NCBI GenBank assembly: GCA_016630905.1
Contig: WBMQ01000013.1
Location: 434,001-498,000, forward strand
Direction: 5' to 3'
DNA: 64,000 nt
From: Capillidium heterosporum
Lineage: Eukaryota; Entomophthoromycota; Entomophthoromycetes; Entomophthorales; Capillidiaceae
This document shows positions 34,392-45,770 of the stretch, piece after piece. The notes under the pieces were generated by a model, which saw only the letters and a program-made list of their open reading frames with translations, was not told where the DNA came from and did not search any database. Every line of letters starts with the position of its first letter. Position 1 is the stretch's first letter. The translations under genes and the position numbers were made by a program.

Positions 34392-36713
34392 CTAATGGTT
34401 CGTCGAAGTCAAATAAGAAAACCAACTATCCCGAGGTCTCAAATTCAACGAAGTAATGGTAGGGAAGGGGTAAGGGGGTTCATTAGGAGTGGTCGGACTA
34501 CGCAACTCCTGGTTGGATTTGCAGCGAGGTAACGGGTGAGGCAAGTAGAACTGAGGCCTACAACTTTCGCTCAATAATTCACAAGCTTCACGGTCGTGCT
34601 TGACATCTTCGCCAAAGAACTTCTGAATTTTGCTGAGGCGTCGGCGCGTCACTAAATTTTCGATGGTGAGAACCTTGTCCTCGTCATCACTTTGGCTCCA
34701 GGTGGTACGGATGGTGGGCTCCATGCGATTGAGCCAGTGTCGTGGTAAACTGACATCCTTGCCTTGCTTGTCTTCGATGGCTGGGAGTAAAGAAGATATA
34801 GCTGACATACTGGTGGAATAGATGTCCCTCTCAATAGGTTTAGCTCCAACAATCGACGGTAAATCTTCGAGTGGGGGACGTACACCCAATACTTTAAGTA
34901 CTTTGTCATTGGAACGTAGATTGTCCATCTTGGATTTCTGGATGGTGGGTCGAATGCTGCTCGAAGGTAACGTTGATGAACGGCGATGTCGCGTTATTGG
35001 TAGGACGTGCTGAAGTGGTGTTTCCTTTTGGATGTCGTACAATCCGTTGGTCCCCCCAAGTATATCGCACAACTTGCGAAGCCGCTTCCGCTGCATCTGG
35101 TGGGGAGTAGGCCCTCGAATTGATTGCGCGTCCTCCTCCAAATCCAAGCTCTTGGGGCTGCTAACATTTTCTAGCTTGGATGAAATGAAAAAGTCGGTGT
35201 CATCTTGCGAGGAAATACCTTCATCGTCGAAGGAGTAGTCGGTCGAGGTTTGAGTGTCACTAAAGTAGTAACTGGTTTGATTACCGACGACTGAGTGGGA
35301 CAAGTTCTCCCCCAGCATCGTCTTGAGCTTGCGCAGACGTTTTATCAAGAGCCTACGCTCCTGCTTGCTAAGTCTTTCGTTCCGTTGTCCGGTTGGAGCC
35401 GGGATGACTTCGTTGTTGGGGAATGAGAACAGCGAACTTTGCCGGTAGGCTGATGGCAGGTCAGTATCTTTGCAGACCTCCTTTCCAAGCAAAACTTTGA
35501 GATTTTTGGACTTTTTCTCACCAGGCTTGGAATAATCTTCACTATCCGAGGTGTCGATATAAGTGTTGCTCAGCCCTGGTGTAATGAGCAAACCTGGGGA
35601 TTCCGATTGGTTTTTGAGCTGCTCATCGGATGGAGATTCTCCAAAGAATTTGACAAACAGGTTGTACTTTTTCATCTTGGCGGTCTTGCCGTTGCCAGAG
35701 GTTATGAGCCCCTCAGTACAGTACTCAGACAAAGCTGGGAAGGGGATAAACTGGTTGATGATCTTTTCCAATAGTCTCTCAATGAACCAAGAGCGTCCAC
35801 GTAAATGCCGGTCTAGGCTCGAGGTGGTAAGCTCGAGGACACTGAGTGTCGATTTAAGCTCCTTGTTGGGAATGTAGCTTTGGAATATCAACGACTTGTC
35901 GAGTGTCTGAAGGTCGAGGAGTGAGTTCTCTTCAATAAATAGAGGGAACAGGTTAATCTTCATGTTCTGGTAGATGTGGTGCTGTAGCAAGTCAAAAATG
36001 TTGGAATCCACCTTCGTTACAGCGCTACGCGAAAAGTCGGGGATCTGTTCAGTCAGCTCATTGTAAAAGTTCAACTTGAGTGGTGCGTTCTTGTCGATGA
36101 AGCAGTTGTAGAGGTAGCTAGCAGTAGTAACTGGCTGCCCTTCCTTGCGGAAAACTTCCACTTCCAGGAAGAAGGCTAGTTGGTGGAGAGCTTTAAAGTT
36201 CCTACAGAGCTTCTCGAAGAGTATCAAGAAAGAAGGTTGTAAGAGGAGCTGTCGGAAACTCTTTATCCCATCTAAACTCAACGACGACACTGAAAGGTTG
36301 GTAGTGCATCCGGTATTGGTAAAATGATTTATGACGTCGATTTTAGCACCCATCGGTAAGATGTTACTGATGATTTCGTTGAAGCTAAGCTCCTTCCCTT
36401 GGTACAGGATGGCACCACAGACTAACGGCTCAAAATCGAATGCTTTGGAAATATCGTTTGGTGTCTCCAGGACGATGGATTTCAAACGGGATGAGCTTTC
36501 GCAGAGGTCGAACTGGAAAGCGTACTCCGCTTCTATAAGGCTCGCCAACTCCTCAATAGTCGCTTTCTTGTTTATAGTTACTTTGAAGGGCTGGGTGCCT
36601 TTGACGTGCACCCAAAGTTGAACATACGAGGATATGTGGTAAGCTACCCTGGAAGCCTGCTTCTGAGCAATAAAGTTGTTGCGGTCGCTGGTGAAAAATT
36701 TTGGTGCTTCCAT
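34392..36713 (-). CDS. RGS-domain protein with N-terminal ubiquitin-like segment and six short repeats
   Basis: A single-exon 773-residue protein. Residues about 30-130 look like a ubiquitin/RBD-type fold (VQLWVHVKG...KVTINKKATIEELASLI...GAILYQGKELSF). Residues about 150-262 are an RGS domain: SFRQLLLQPSFLILFEKLC, LHQLAFFLEVEVFR, a basic YLYNCFIDKNAPLKLNF helix and IFDLLQHHIYQNMKINLFPL. It is expected to accelerate GTP hydrolysis by a G-alpha subunit. The C-terminal half is disordered and carries six degenerate copies of a motif like K-L-x-K-x-x-x-x-(L/F)-G-E, at about 349-359, 403-411, 459-469, 543-553, 604-610 and 692-702. Clear start MEAPKFFTSD, with no introns and no frame breaks. Domain assignment is by pattern; the repeat's function is unknown. 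Confidence 0.8.
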   Translation of the reverse strand: MEAPKFFTSDRNNFIAQKQASRVAYHISSYVQLWVHVKGTQPFKVTINKKATIEELASLIEAEYAFQFDLCESSSRLKSIVLETPNDISKAFDFEPLVCGAILYQGKELSFNEIISNILPMGAKIDVINHFTNTGCTTNLSVSSLSLDGIKSFRQLLLQPSFLILFEKLCRNFKALHQLAFFLEVEVFRKEGQPVTTASYLYNCFIDKNAPLKLNFYNELTEQIPDFSRSAVTKVDSNIFDLLQHHIYQNMKINLFPLFIEENSLLDLQTLDKSLIFQSYIPNKELKSTLSVLELTTSSLDRHLRGRSWFIERLLEKIINQFIPFPALSEYCTEGLITSGNGKTAKMKKYNLFVKFFGESPSDEQLKNQSESPGLLITPGLSNTYIDTSDSEDYSKPGEKKSKNLKVLLGKEVCKDTDLPSAYRQSSLFSFPNNEVIPAPTGQRNERLSKQERRLLIKRLRKLKTMLGENLSHSVVGNQTSYYFSDTQTSTDYSFDDEGISSQDDTDFFISSKLENVSSPKSLDLEEDAQSIRGPTPHQMQRKRLRKLCDILGGTNGLYDIQKETPLQHVLPITRHRRSSTLPSSSIRPTIQKSKMDNLRSNDKVLKVLGVRPPLEDLPSIVGAKPIERDIYSTSMSAISSLLPAIEDKQGKDVSLPRHWLNRMEPTIRTTWSQSDDEDKVLTIENLVTRRRLSKIQKFFGEDVKHDREACELLSESCRPQFYLPHPLPRCKSNQELRSPTTPNEPPYPFPTITSLNLRPRDSWFSYLTSTNH

Positions 36714-39700
36714 TGGATGTTAGAGTTGGTTGGAGTGATGAATATGCTAGGTCGGAGTAGTCTATATGGTGAATCTAAATGAATGTCTAAAAGTTAGAGA
36801 AGCTAAGGTTGAAGTATTACGATATGGTTGTGCTTGCTAAAGATAACACCAGGTCAAAGCTCAGCTAAGTTTACAGTTGGGAGAGAAAGGAATAAAACTA
36901 GCGAGCTACTATTTAAATTTAATTAATTAAAAAGGGTTGGGGTAGGTATCCGTTCCGATCTTATATGAAGCTGGGGTTGGCTGCTTTCTATTGTGTACCT
37001 TCAGTGTGTATTCCTAGTTCGAAATTTTCAAGGTTTAAGAATGGAAGGGTTCCTAATTTAAGCTTATGTTTAGTCAAATCTATTTATATGGCGCTTAATA
37101 GTTGCATAAAGGTATGTTTCTGTACCGATTTTGCCAACGACTTAGTTATCCCCGCCTCTATTATGACAATTCAATTAATTGAATTAGTGTAAATAACCGG
37201 TTTAGGCAATTGGTTTAGTTGTTTTTGGAAATGTGAAACACCAAAATAAAGTTGTATATCAGCTAGCTATAGCAAAAAGAAGGTTGGAATTCACCACAAT
37301 ATATTTATAGACTATATCTAGGCCGAATATAAGTTATATATCTAGACTAAGGATATTTTTGTCTTAAGTCACCCTAGAATCACTAATAAGTTCTACAATA
37401 CATTACTAGAAATATACTCTCCAACCTTGCAGATCATTAGTTTTAATATTTTGTCGGACTTGCATGCATATATCTATACCCGTAGATAGTCACAGTACGG
37501 CAATCGACCAACTTGCTTCATTTGGTTATATTTACAAATGGACTAGAAGAGATCCTTTCGGACCCAAGATCATACCTTTTCAATTACAGGAACATCCAGA
37601 TGTTCCACATCGGCTTAATGGCTGTTGCCTCGGTTGTTTCCTAGAGTTGGTAATTCCAATCTAGGGATGAGTGAAAAGGCGAAAAGGTTCTAGAAAGTAT
37701 ATCATAAAGCTAGGTCCTAGCTTCGGGTATGGGTAATTGTTGTTCGGAACCTGGTCTCCCCTTCCTTCTAGCTATAGTGACAGCTTCCTATTTTTATTGT
37801 GGATGGTACCTAGACTATATAAACAATAGTGTAAATACAAGGTTTGCATTACATTATAGGCATATAAATAGTTCTGTTTGTTCGAGGATAACGATTCAAT
37901 CCCGTTCTCTTATCCAAAAGCGAAGCTTGTTGAGGTTTATGTGGACACTAATTGAGGTTGAGAATATCCTTCATCACTATTCTGATAAAACTAATTTAGA
38001 ATTCATGTTCCGTAAGCTAAAGCATGGACAGGTATATCGTGTATTGTAAACACATACTAAGTTTATGGAGATCTTTGCATCTAAGAATACGTTTCAATAT
38101 AGAAATATTTGTTTATGGATCTCAGCTACAAATCAGAAATCCTATTCCTTGACACATTAAAAGCCTCAATATGTAGTTTTCTAAATTTGCAGAAACGAGT
38201 TCAAAATTGAAATATCGACAAATGCCATCAAAATGATCTATTGTTAAAATCCATTATGTGCAATCTCAATTTTAAGCTAAATACCTGGAATTGATTTAGT
38301 AAAGTACTAATTTTAGTTCGATTTAGTGAAGTTTATCTATACAATTTGCTCAAATTTCCAAAGGTTGAACTTTTATTGAAATCGATGCATAGAAGGAATG
38401 CTAAAAGTAGGCCTAAAGCTATAAGCGATCTTTGCAATCGAATCCCATATCTACATTTAAAGTTGTCATCCCAATTATACAATTAATTTAGGATGTACTT
38501 TATATAAGTTTTAAAGTTAAGGATATTTGAAATGATTGCAATCGGTATTATATAAGTTAGGACTAATTGTAGATCATGTTTCTAACTACTTTCTAATTTT
38601 TTGGCAAACCTTTGCAAAATTTCAATTTTTAAACTGACCCAACTCGACTAGTTATAGCATAGGTTACTTTATAGATAGTTAATATGGAGATTTCTTTTGG
38701 CTGGCTACTTGCTATTAGATAACTGAAGCTTTAGCTTTCACTATGTAAACTTAACAACGTCAGCTATGAGGAATTTACTTTCAATTATTTGAAGTGATTA
38801 TGCTTAACTATTGCTACAAAGATCTATAAACCTTGTCTTGCGCTTACAGATAAAGATTATGAAAGCGAATGACTGAGTAGCTATTTAGATGTTCTATCTT
38901 TTCACAAATTCGATTTCATCCAAATGCTTGTATATCAAAAAGCAAGATATTGAGCTACCCACTTACAAGCTAAATTCACTTCAATCTGATAAAGGTGAAT
39001 GGAAATATCCACCACTTGTATATTGAAACTAGGATGGAATGAATTATAATTGTAGTGCAAGATACTTGAACTTTTATATCGATTGATGTTAACAGCGATG
39101 AAATTATTTGATTGCTTAAAAAAAAGCTAAAAAGAATACATCAGCAGCTGTGTTATATACTAAATATATTGAATTACAGCCAAATAAACTAACAGCGTTG
39201 ATTACAATCAATTTTATAAAAGATGCAAGGAATCTTAAAGCATAACGTACATACTCAGTCCTTTCAGCTATACTTTCCACCTTGGTTACCTCTACCAGCT
39301 TTTATCAGTTGGAACTAATCATCCGAATTGTTTTCTAGAATTACCATCATCATCGTAAAACAAATATACTATATAGACTTCTTATAGCAAGTGCCTATTG
39401 TAAATATTTTTCCCAGGCTTCTTTTAGCACCACATCAAGCTGAGCTACCTATTTTTACTGCGAGAAAAGGAGTTGAGGATATCGTTCTAAAATAATATAC
39501 TAATCAGCTTACATTCTAATAATCTCATTTATACAACTTCATCTTAAATGTATTAGCTAATCTTAAACAAAACTTTTATCAAAGTTTGCACTGGCTTCAA
39601 CCATCTAGAATCTACCAATTTCTTACCTAATTCGTCAAGTCAAGTTGATGATTGCGAAATTCCAGTTAATAGCAAAATTTTAGCTTACCCAAGCTTCTTT

Positions 39701-39717
39701 ATTTCTTACCAACTCCA
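36714..39717. other. Long intergenic stretch
   Basis: About 3 kb between the divergent RGS and RanBP1 genes. ATG frames at 36965-37192 and 37729-38049 exist but lack conserved patterns or clear codon bias. Otherwise AT-rich. Confidence 0.45.
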
Positions 39718-40494
39718 ATGTCGCTATTCCAGAACACCGAACCTAAAGTCACTAAGGACGACGATAACGTCGAAAAGGATCAGGTACCTAAAACTTTAAA
39801 TTTGCTTTTCTTTGATTTATACTAAATTTTGCAAAAAGGAAGAAGTTGAAGCTTCCCCTGACGTCCACTTTGAACCCGTTGTCAAGCTCGAAGAAGTTGA
39901 GGTCAAGACTAACGAGGAGGATGAGGAAGTTTCCTTCAAAATGTAAACATTTATTTATACATACTATTGATACTTATTAACTAACTAAATAAAGCCGTGC
40001 CAAGTTATTCCGTTTCACCAATGGAGAGTGGAAGGAACGTGGTACTGGAGATGTTCGACTACTCAAACACAAGGAGACTAAAAAGACCCGTCTAGTTATG
40101 CGTAGGGAACATATCCACAAAGTCTGCGCCAATCACTCCAGTAACATTTCTTTTCCCTTCCATCTTTTAATTTCCCCTTTTATAGTTACGTCGGATATCG
40201 TATTGAAGGCCAACGTAGGTAGTGATCGTAGTTGGGTTTACAAGGTGGCTGCTGATGTCTCAGAAGGTGAACCTACCGCTGAAACTTTTGCCATTCGTTT
40301 TGCTACATCGGAAAGTAATGTTTTTGATTTGATATGATTGATTCTAATAGAGAGTAGATGCTGACAAGTTCAAGGAAGAGTTTGAAGCTGCCCAGAAGGC
40401 TAATGCTGAACTAGCTGGTAAGGAACCTAAAGCTGAGGAGAAGCCTGTTGAAACCAAGGAAGAGACTAAAGAAGAGGAAGCTAAGAAGGAATAA
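39718..40494 (+). CDS. YRB1: Ran-binding protein 1 (RanBP1/Yrb1)
   Basis: A 193-residue Ran cofactor that helps RanGAP release Ran from export complexes in the cytoplasm. After an acidic N-terminus comes a complete Ran-binding domain: [92 protein letters not shown] Lys/Glu-rich tail follows. Five exons: 39718-39783, 39839-39942, 39995-40140, 40186-40314, 40358-40494. All phases fit. Length is typical of the family. Confidence 0.95.
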
Positions 40495-42481
40495 ATGGAC
40501 GTATCTGCTCTTTTCAAAGCTTGATTGTTTTACTTTTCGATTTTAGGTCGTTAGGATACCAGTTAATTATTGACTATTATCTAAGGCTTTACTATATGAG
40601 CGTTTATCTCAAAATAATGCATTGGTAAGTTTATATGAACATTTTATTGGTTTTTATGTATACACATAGTTTATTTTTGACGATAGATGTACCCATAACT
40701 TACTACATCGATCGTCCTTATGCCTTTTTACATTTTGATGTATGGTTTGGATTTATAAATAGGTATTCTATATAAAAATGATTTAGTCTATCCTTTGCCG
40801 AATATACTTCATCTAAAAGTCTCCATCTTTTACTCGTCATTAAACTGGCAAAGACTCTCATCTCTTACCCATCATCGATGGCAATTTAATTTCTTTTACA
40901 AGTTTCTTAAGATACCCTACACAAGTGTAGTGAATACTCTATCTATCCTTTCAGCTTTATTTTTCACTTTGGCTTTTTGGGATAGCCATTGCCCTGCTTG
41001 TAATTGTAGGGATGATCTAGTGTACATTTTATCAAGTGTTTAAAACCTACCAATCCTTATTTAACTATTGAATATCATGAAACGCCAGGAACATCCAATT
41101 AAATTGACTAATATCCAACTACTCTATATCTGAGGTACTACGTAATTGCTATTCATGTATATTTTTATTTCTAACGATTTGTAGTAAGCTATCTATTTTT
41201 CATTTCGTAACTAATAGGCTTCCAGTTTAGAATAGGTTTCTCACTTTTTTTTACGATCCACCTCAATTTTCAATTCCAGCCAATAAAAGGCAGTGTACTT
41301 TTGGAATAGTCCTTGATCCACCACTGAAAAGATCAAAGGTTGTGCTGTAGAAGCTTTGATAAAAGCTGTATAAATTTCTTTTACGTAGGTTAGCCAAAGA
41401 TAATAAACCAAGTTGACTGCATAAATGATGTGTATACTAAATTAATATGTAAAGCTTTGTTTAAAGTGCACTCTATATATATAGTAGTTTAAAATTTTGA
41501 GCTAAATGTGGCGGGTTGGCTAAAGAATTTAAAAGTTTAGCTTGACCCAAACTGGGTTTACTCCCACCTTCATCATCAAACTAGGGTAAGCTTATAAAAA
41601 GATTTCTCAGATGGACATATTCCATACATTTCACTATACTTGTGAAAATATATTGGTTTATTGCCGCACTTACATATAAAGTAAATCCCATCCGAAAGGT
41701 AAAAGTATACTCCTCGCATAACCCGCCTATTTATTGCAAATAATTTGAAGTTTTGTTACTTTGTACATCTTTTCTTCCATAGAGCTATTAAGTCGAGTAA
41801 CCGATACTCATACTTTCGCGTAAAGATGAAAACTTACGGATGACTCTACGAATAAATTATTCAATGCAAACTACAGGATTTGATGCGGCAATCTGAAGGA
41901 TTTGACCAAGCAGCAGCTTTGTCATGGATTAGGAGAAACCCAAGAACCAATCAGGGCAAGCCATTGGACCTTAGAATACTTGATATCGATGGGATTTGAT
42001 AAGTTACCTTTCAGCAATATACTTTTCAATAAGCTGATGCGAAAATCCATGTCGCTTTGGCCAATAGGGAGCGTATCCAGCTGGATGGAGAGGTATGAAT
42101 AGGGTAAATAGAAGTCCGGTATTAATCAGCTTGGAAATGAGCAGGAGCGGGCCATCTTCGCGAATAGTTCTGGGCTTAAAGTTTTGAACACCCCAAACTA
42201 ATAAATTTATCCTTAAACCCCTAACCAAATTCTATTGGTTTCAATTGATCGGTTTAATTGAATTCAAACCAAACTTACCTGATATTGAAAGTGCGATTCG
42301 GATGCTTTGGTTGGGATAAGCTATCAGCTCAAGCCTTTGTAAACCAAAGCTAATTTTAACTAGGGTTGGGATTTGCTTTTGTGCTATTGAATTATTAATT
42401 CTTTTGGTTCTTGTCTGCTCATAAATTTTATTTTCCATTTCAGTTTTCTTTTGGTTATGTCCATTAGTCCAATCTACTAAT
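40495..42481. other. Intergenic
   Basis: About 2 kb, AT-rich. A minus-strand stretch at about 41920-42120 has an open frame containing SDMDFRISLLKSILLKGNL with coding-like composition. I cannot assign it, and it may be a gene relic. Confidence 0.4.
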
Positions 42482-44488
42482 ATGATGAACTTTTCCCACC
42501 ACTTTAATATCAACCCCGACTTGAACCTACCCAACATTAAGCTAACTCCCAATGACAAGTTTGACTCTTCAACCATGCTCAACTCGACGAGGATCGACAA
42601 TGTAGCTCGCGTCCCAAATTACGAATACTACCTTGAACAAGCAAAGATGGACTTGGAGATGCGTAGGCATGAGCTAAGCTCAGGGGACTGTGTGTACTAC
42701 GTTGGCTCTCTAGTTGATGTTTGCCTAGATCGCTATGAGAACTACATGAGGCGTACCACCGATGTTGTTATGGAGCATAGCTTTTACATCTATCTCAACA
42801 CCAGTGAGGAGAGACAGAGGCTGGCAAAGGAAATACTTGCCATTGGAGGAGTAAGTTTTAATTCTTTACCAAGTGCTAATTTATTTACAGAGGGTATCAG
42901 CGACTATGGACAGTAATGTAACTCGGGTTATATTCCCAGTGGTGTTGTCGGAAATCAAATACCAGCCCCAAGGTCTAACACCAATAGATCCCAAGAACTG
43001 GAATTACTTTGACCATTCACCTTTCAAGTTAGTGCCGATAAGTAACCTTAATCCTACATCGAGCAACTACGATGGCAAATTGAATTTTGATTTGGATGCG
43101 AGCTTGCCTTTTATAAAAAAGTCAATTGCCATTACATCTCAGCCTCAACCGCCGCTTCGATCTGGGAACCCAGAGTTTGTTTTTGAGCCCATCCCCTCTA
43201 GACGAAACGAGCCTTCCCTACACTACCAGTCCCATCCCTATAACCTCCCTCCGATAAGGTAAGTTTATTTTATGTACCAGTTGACTTATTTTGCTAGACT
43301 ACCTGAATCCACCACCTTCACTCCGAATTACCCTATCCAACCTCCCGTGATACAACCTCAGTTCTCACCCATGGATTTTGAGCGAAGGGATCAGGGTGTG
43401 CCGTTCTTGCCACAAGCCTACGAACCTTCGTATCGACATCACCAGCCCCCCCAAACGACCGATGTTGGTTTTGGTAAGCCCACAATTAGCCCCAACTTCC
43501 TCACCTATTTTTGCCCTTTAGTGAATCGGTTCAACCACATCATCCTACCTCCCCTCCCCAACCTGGCAAACCCAACACCACCTACCGTCTACAATCCAGT
43601 CGTGATGTCACCACCTCGGATCCACCACAAGGTTTCAGAAGTACACTTCTTCAAATACCCCTATGTGCTAGTTGAGGATGTAACTGGTGAGTACAAGCCA
43701 GCCGTAGTTGCCGAGTTCCTACCCAGCAAAGATCCCAATGAGGTGACGTGGCCTCAGCTCTGGCAGGTTCCTCCTTCCCGTTGCCCTTACATAAAAAACA
43801 GTACTCGGGGTCGTAAAAACCAGATGTCCAAGCTATGTCTGACCCAGAAACACCAGCTCCGAGCTAGCCAGATGCAGCTCTTTGACAGATCTGGAATGAA
43901 TGACATTGCTGGTTCCGACCTACAATACCGAGCTAAACGTATCTGCATCGGCGATCCCGGTGACCAGTCTACCTCCACCTCCCACAAGCTAAACACTGTT
44001 CCTAACCACCTCCTCTACCTCGAAAAGGTAATTTCTAGACTCAACTCTTTACTAACATACTTTAGCCTTTGGATCGCGGAGTTCCATTTACAAGCCGCAT
44101 TATCCGAGCCAAGATCTCGGCCCCCTTAACCCCAGCCAACGTCAAAAAACCCGGGTTCTGCGAAAACTGCAAAGTCAAGTATAATGATATCGACACCCAC
44201 ATCTTGACACGTCCCCATCGGGCCTTCGCTGCTAAAGCGGCCAATTTTTCCAGTCTGGATCGCCTCATCGGCCGCCTGCAACGGAAACCCAATCCCAAAT
44301 TCTTACAGAGCACTAGTGGCTTCCCCAGCCGCATCGACTCTCACATTTCTTCTTCTCCTCAGCACAGCTCAGCCAATCCCCACTGGTACGGCAAGAGCGC
44401 CACTGACTACGCCCAGGCCGGCCTCATTCCTAACCCCACCCAGACACCCCACCCCTTCGCCTTCGACAACCCCAACCGCTGCCCCTAA
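42482..44488 (+). CDS. DBF4: Dbf4, regulatory subunit of Cdc7 kinase
   Basis: Activator of the Cdc7 kinase that phosphorylates MCM to fire replication origins. All three family motifs are visible. Motif N is BRCT-like: HSFYIYLNTSEERQRLAKEI then GGRVSATMDSNVTRVIF. Motif M is EVHFFKYPYVLVEDVTGEYK. Motif C is a CCHH Dbf4 zinc finger, PGFCENCKVKYNDIDTHILT with H in RPHRAF. Exons: 42482-42850, 42891-43258, 43298-44027, 44066-44488, giving 629 residues. A 48-base GT..AG segment at 43474-43521 is in frame and could be an optional intron. The linkers are Pro-rich and fast-evolving. No frame breaks. Confidence 0.92.
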
Positions 44489-45770
44489 CTTGCTTCAAAA
44501 TCGGTAGTTGGTACCCTTCAATATCCGCCACCTCTACCCCTTATCTTCAAAAACTAATCTCAAGGAACTAGAAGGACCTTAAACAAAACGACTATTATTT
44601 CTGACACTAACCTAACTTCCTATCGTACACTCCCATCTCACCTAAAATAACTTTCTTATACTTTGTAGTCGGCTTCTGTTGTCCTGTTGCTAATTTTAAC
44701 ATTAGCTCTGCGCATGTCTTCAAACTAACTTCATGTTGTAAGGGTCCTATCTAAGCCCGCTTGTTTATCCCCCTTTAATTTTTAGTGAAAGGGGTAAAGT
44801 TCTTAGAGCTTTTGATGAACTGGACTCACCCTTAATTTTCTAGCGCTTCCTAAAAAATCAATAAACTTCTAACTTTGGTGCTGTTAGTTTGTAGGTGTTG
44901 TTTTCTTTTTAGTGAGATACTTTGCATATGCTTTTTTGAAATTGAGTATGTACAGTTGGCTGTACCTTCTTGATGCTTTGCTTGTGATGGAGCTTACATT
45001 TATGTACTGTATGCAATATATTTGATAGATAAAGCAAAGAACTGCAGCTAGTGATTTAAATCGATTAATTTTAGTGTGTACTTTGAATGCTAGTTCATTT
45101 GTATCTTAAGTGATACTATCAACTTTAGCCATAGCAATATGTTTTTAGAGTTAATAGAACTTCAAAATATATGACAATTCAAGGAGTGATAGCAATTAAT
45201 AGTTTAAAAATACTCAAGAGTTGAAAAGATTTGATACAGTATGAACACGGCCTTACGGTCCTTCTATAGCCACCGGTATTTAAAATTTGATGGCTGAACT
45301 TTAGAACTACTTTATGTTGTAAAATAGCCTGCTTTCAAACCTAAGATATATTCTTTTCTGTATAGAATTTATAATATCAGTGTTATGAAATAGGCTGAAT
45401 ACAGTAGCGTGATTTGGGTATAACTTTAGCTAAATGAACTATAAGTTAACCTTTGTATATCAAATTTATAGTTTCTGTTGTAACGATCTATTGCCATAGA
45501 TTTAGCTTTTACTATTCTCGCCCAGCCCAAACTAACTTCAACCCAGCTTTATCAACTTCCCTCCCTAAATCAAACCCTTATCCTTTATCAGTCACGTTTT
45601 ACATAAGCAACCAATAAACTCGTCTATCCCAGCAACCCAACCCAACTCAACCCAACATAACACAAACATGGATAGGCGTCAAAAATATCAAGTTTCAGTT
45701 ACAAGCTTGAACTTAGGGTTACTTATATCCAAATAACGAAACTTCAACTTACCAAGTAAAAGGCCGTCAA
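44489..45770. other. Intergenic, with promoter of the ICL-like gene
   Basis: The upstream part is AT-rich. The last 250 bases before 45771 are C/A-rich on the plus strand, unlike other spacers, and include a short CCCAA repeat at 45635-45656. Confidence 0.5.
45635..45656 (+). repeat. Short (CCCAA)n-type repeat upstream of ICL-like gene
   Basis: Three to four imperfect CCCAA units (ACCCAACCCAACTCAACCCA) lie about 115 bases before the start codon, in a CAAC/TCAAC-rich tract. It may be a promoter element or simple sequence; no function is shown. Confidence 0.4.

Noticed and set aside
37729-38049. 106-codon ATG frame starting MGNCC (possible lipidated protein)
   Set aside because: Codon use and composition match the surrounding AT-rich spacer. 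No recognisable domain, no introns and no support beyond the start peptide.
41920-42120. Minus-strand open stretch with DTLPIGQSDMDFRISLLKSI
   Set aside because: It looks somewhat coding but I cannot assign it; no start, splice sites or family. Noted only in the intergenic entry.
45668-45735. Earlier ATG (MDRRQKYQ) upstream of the ICL-like protein
   Set aside because: It ends at a stop after about 22 codons and is not in frame with the main ORF.
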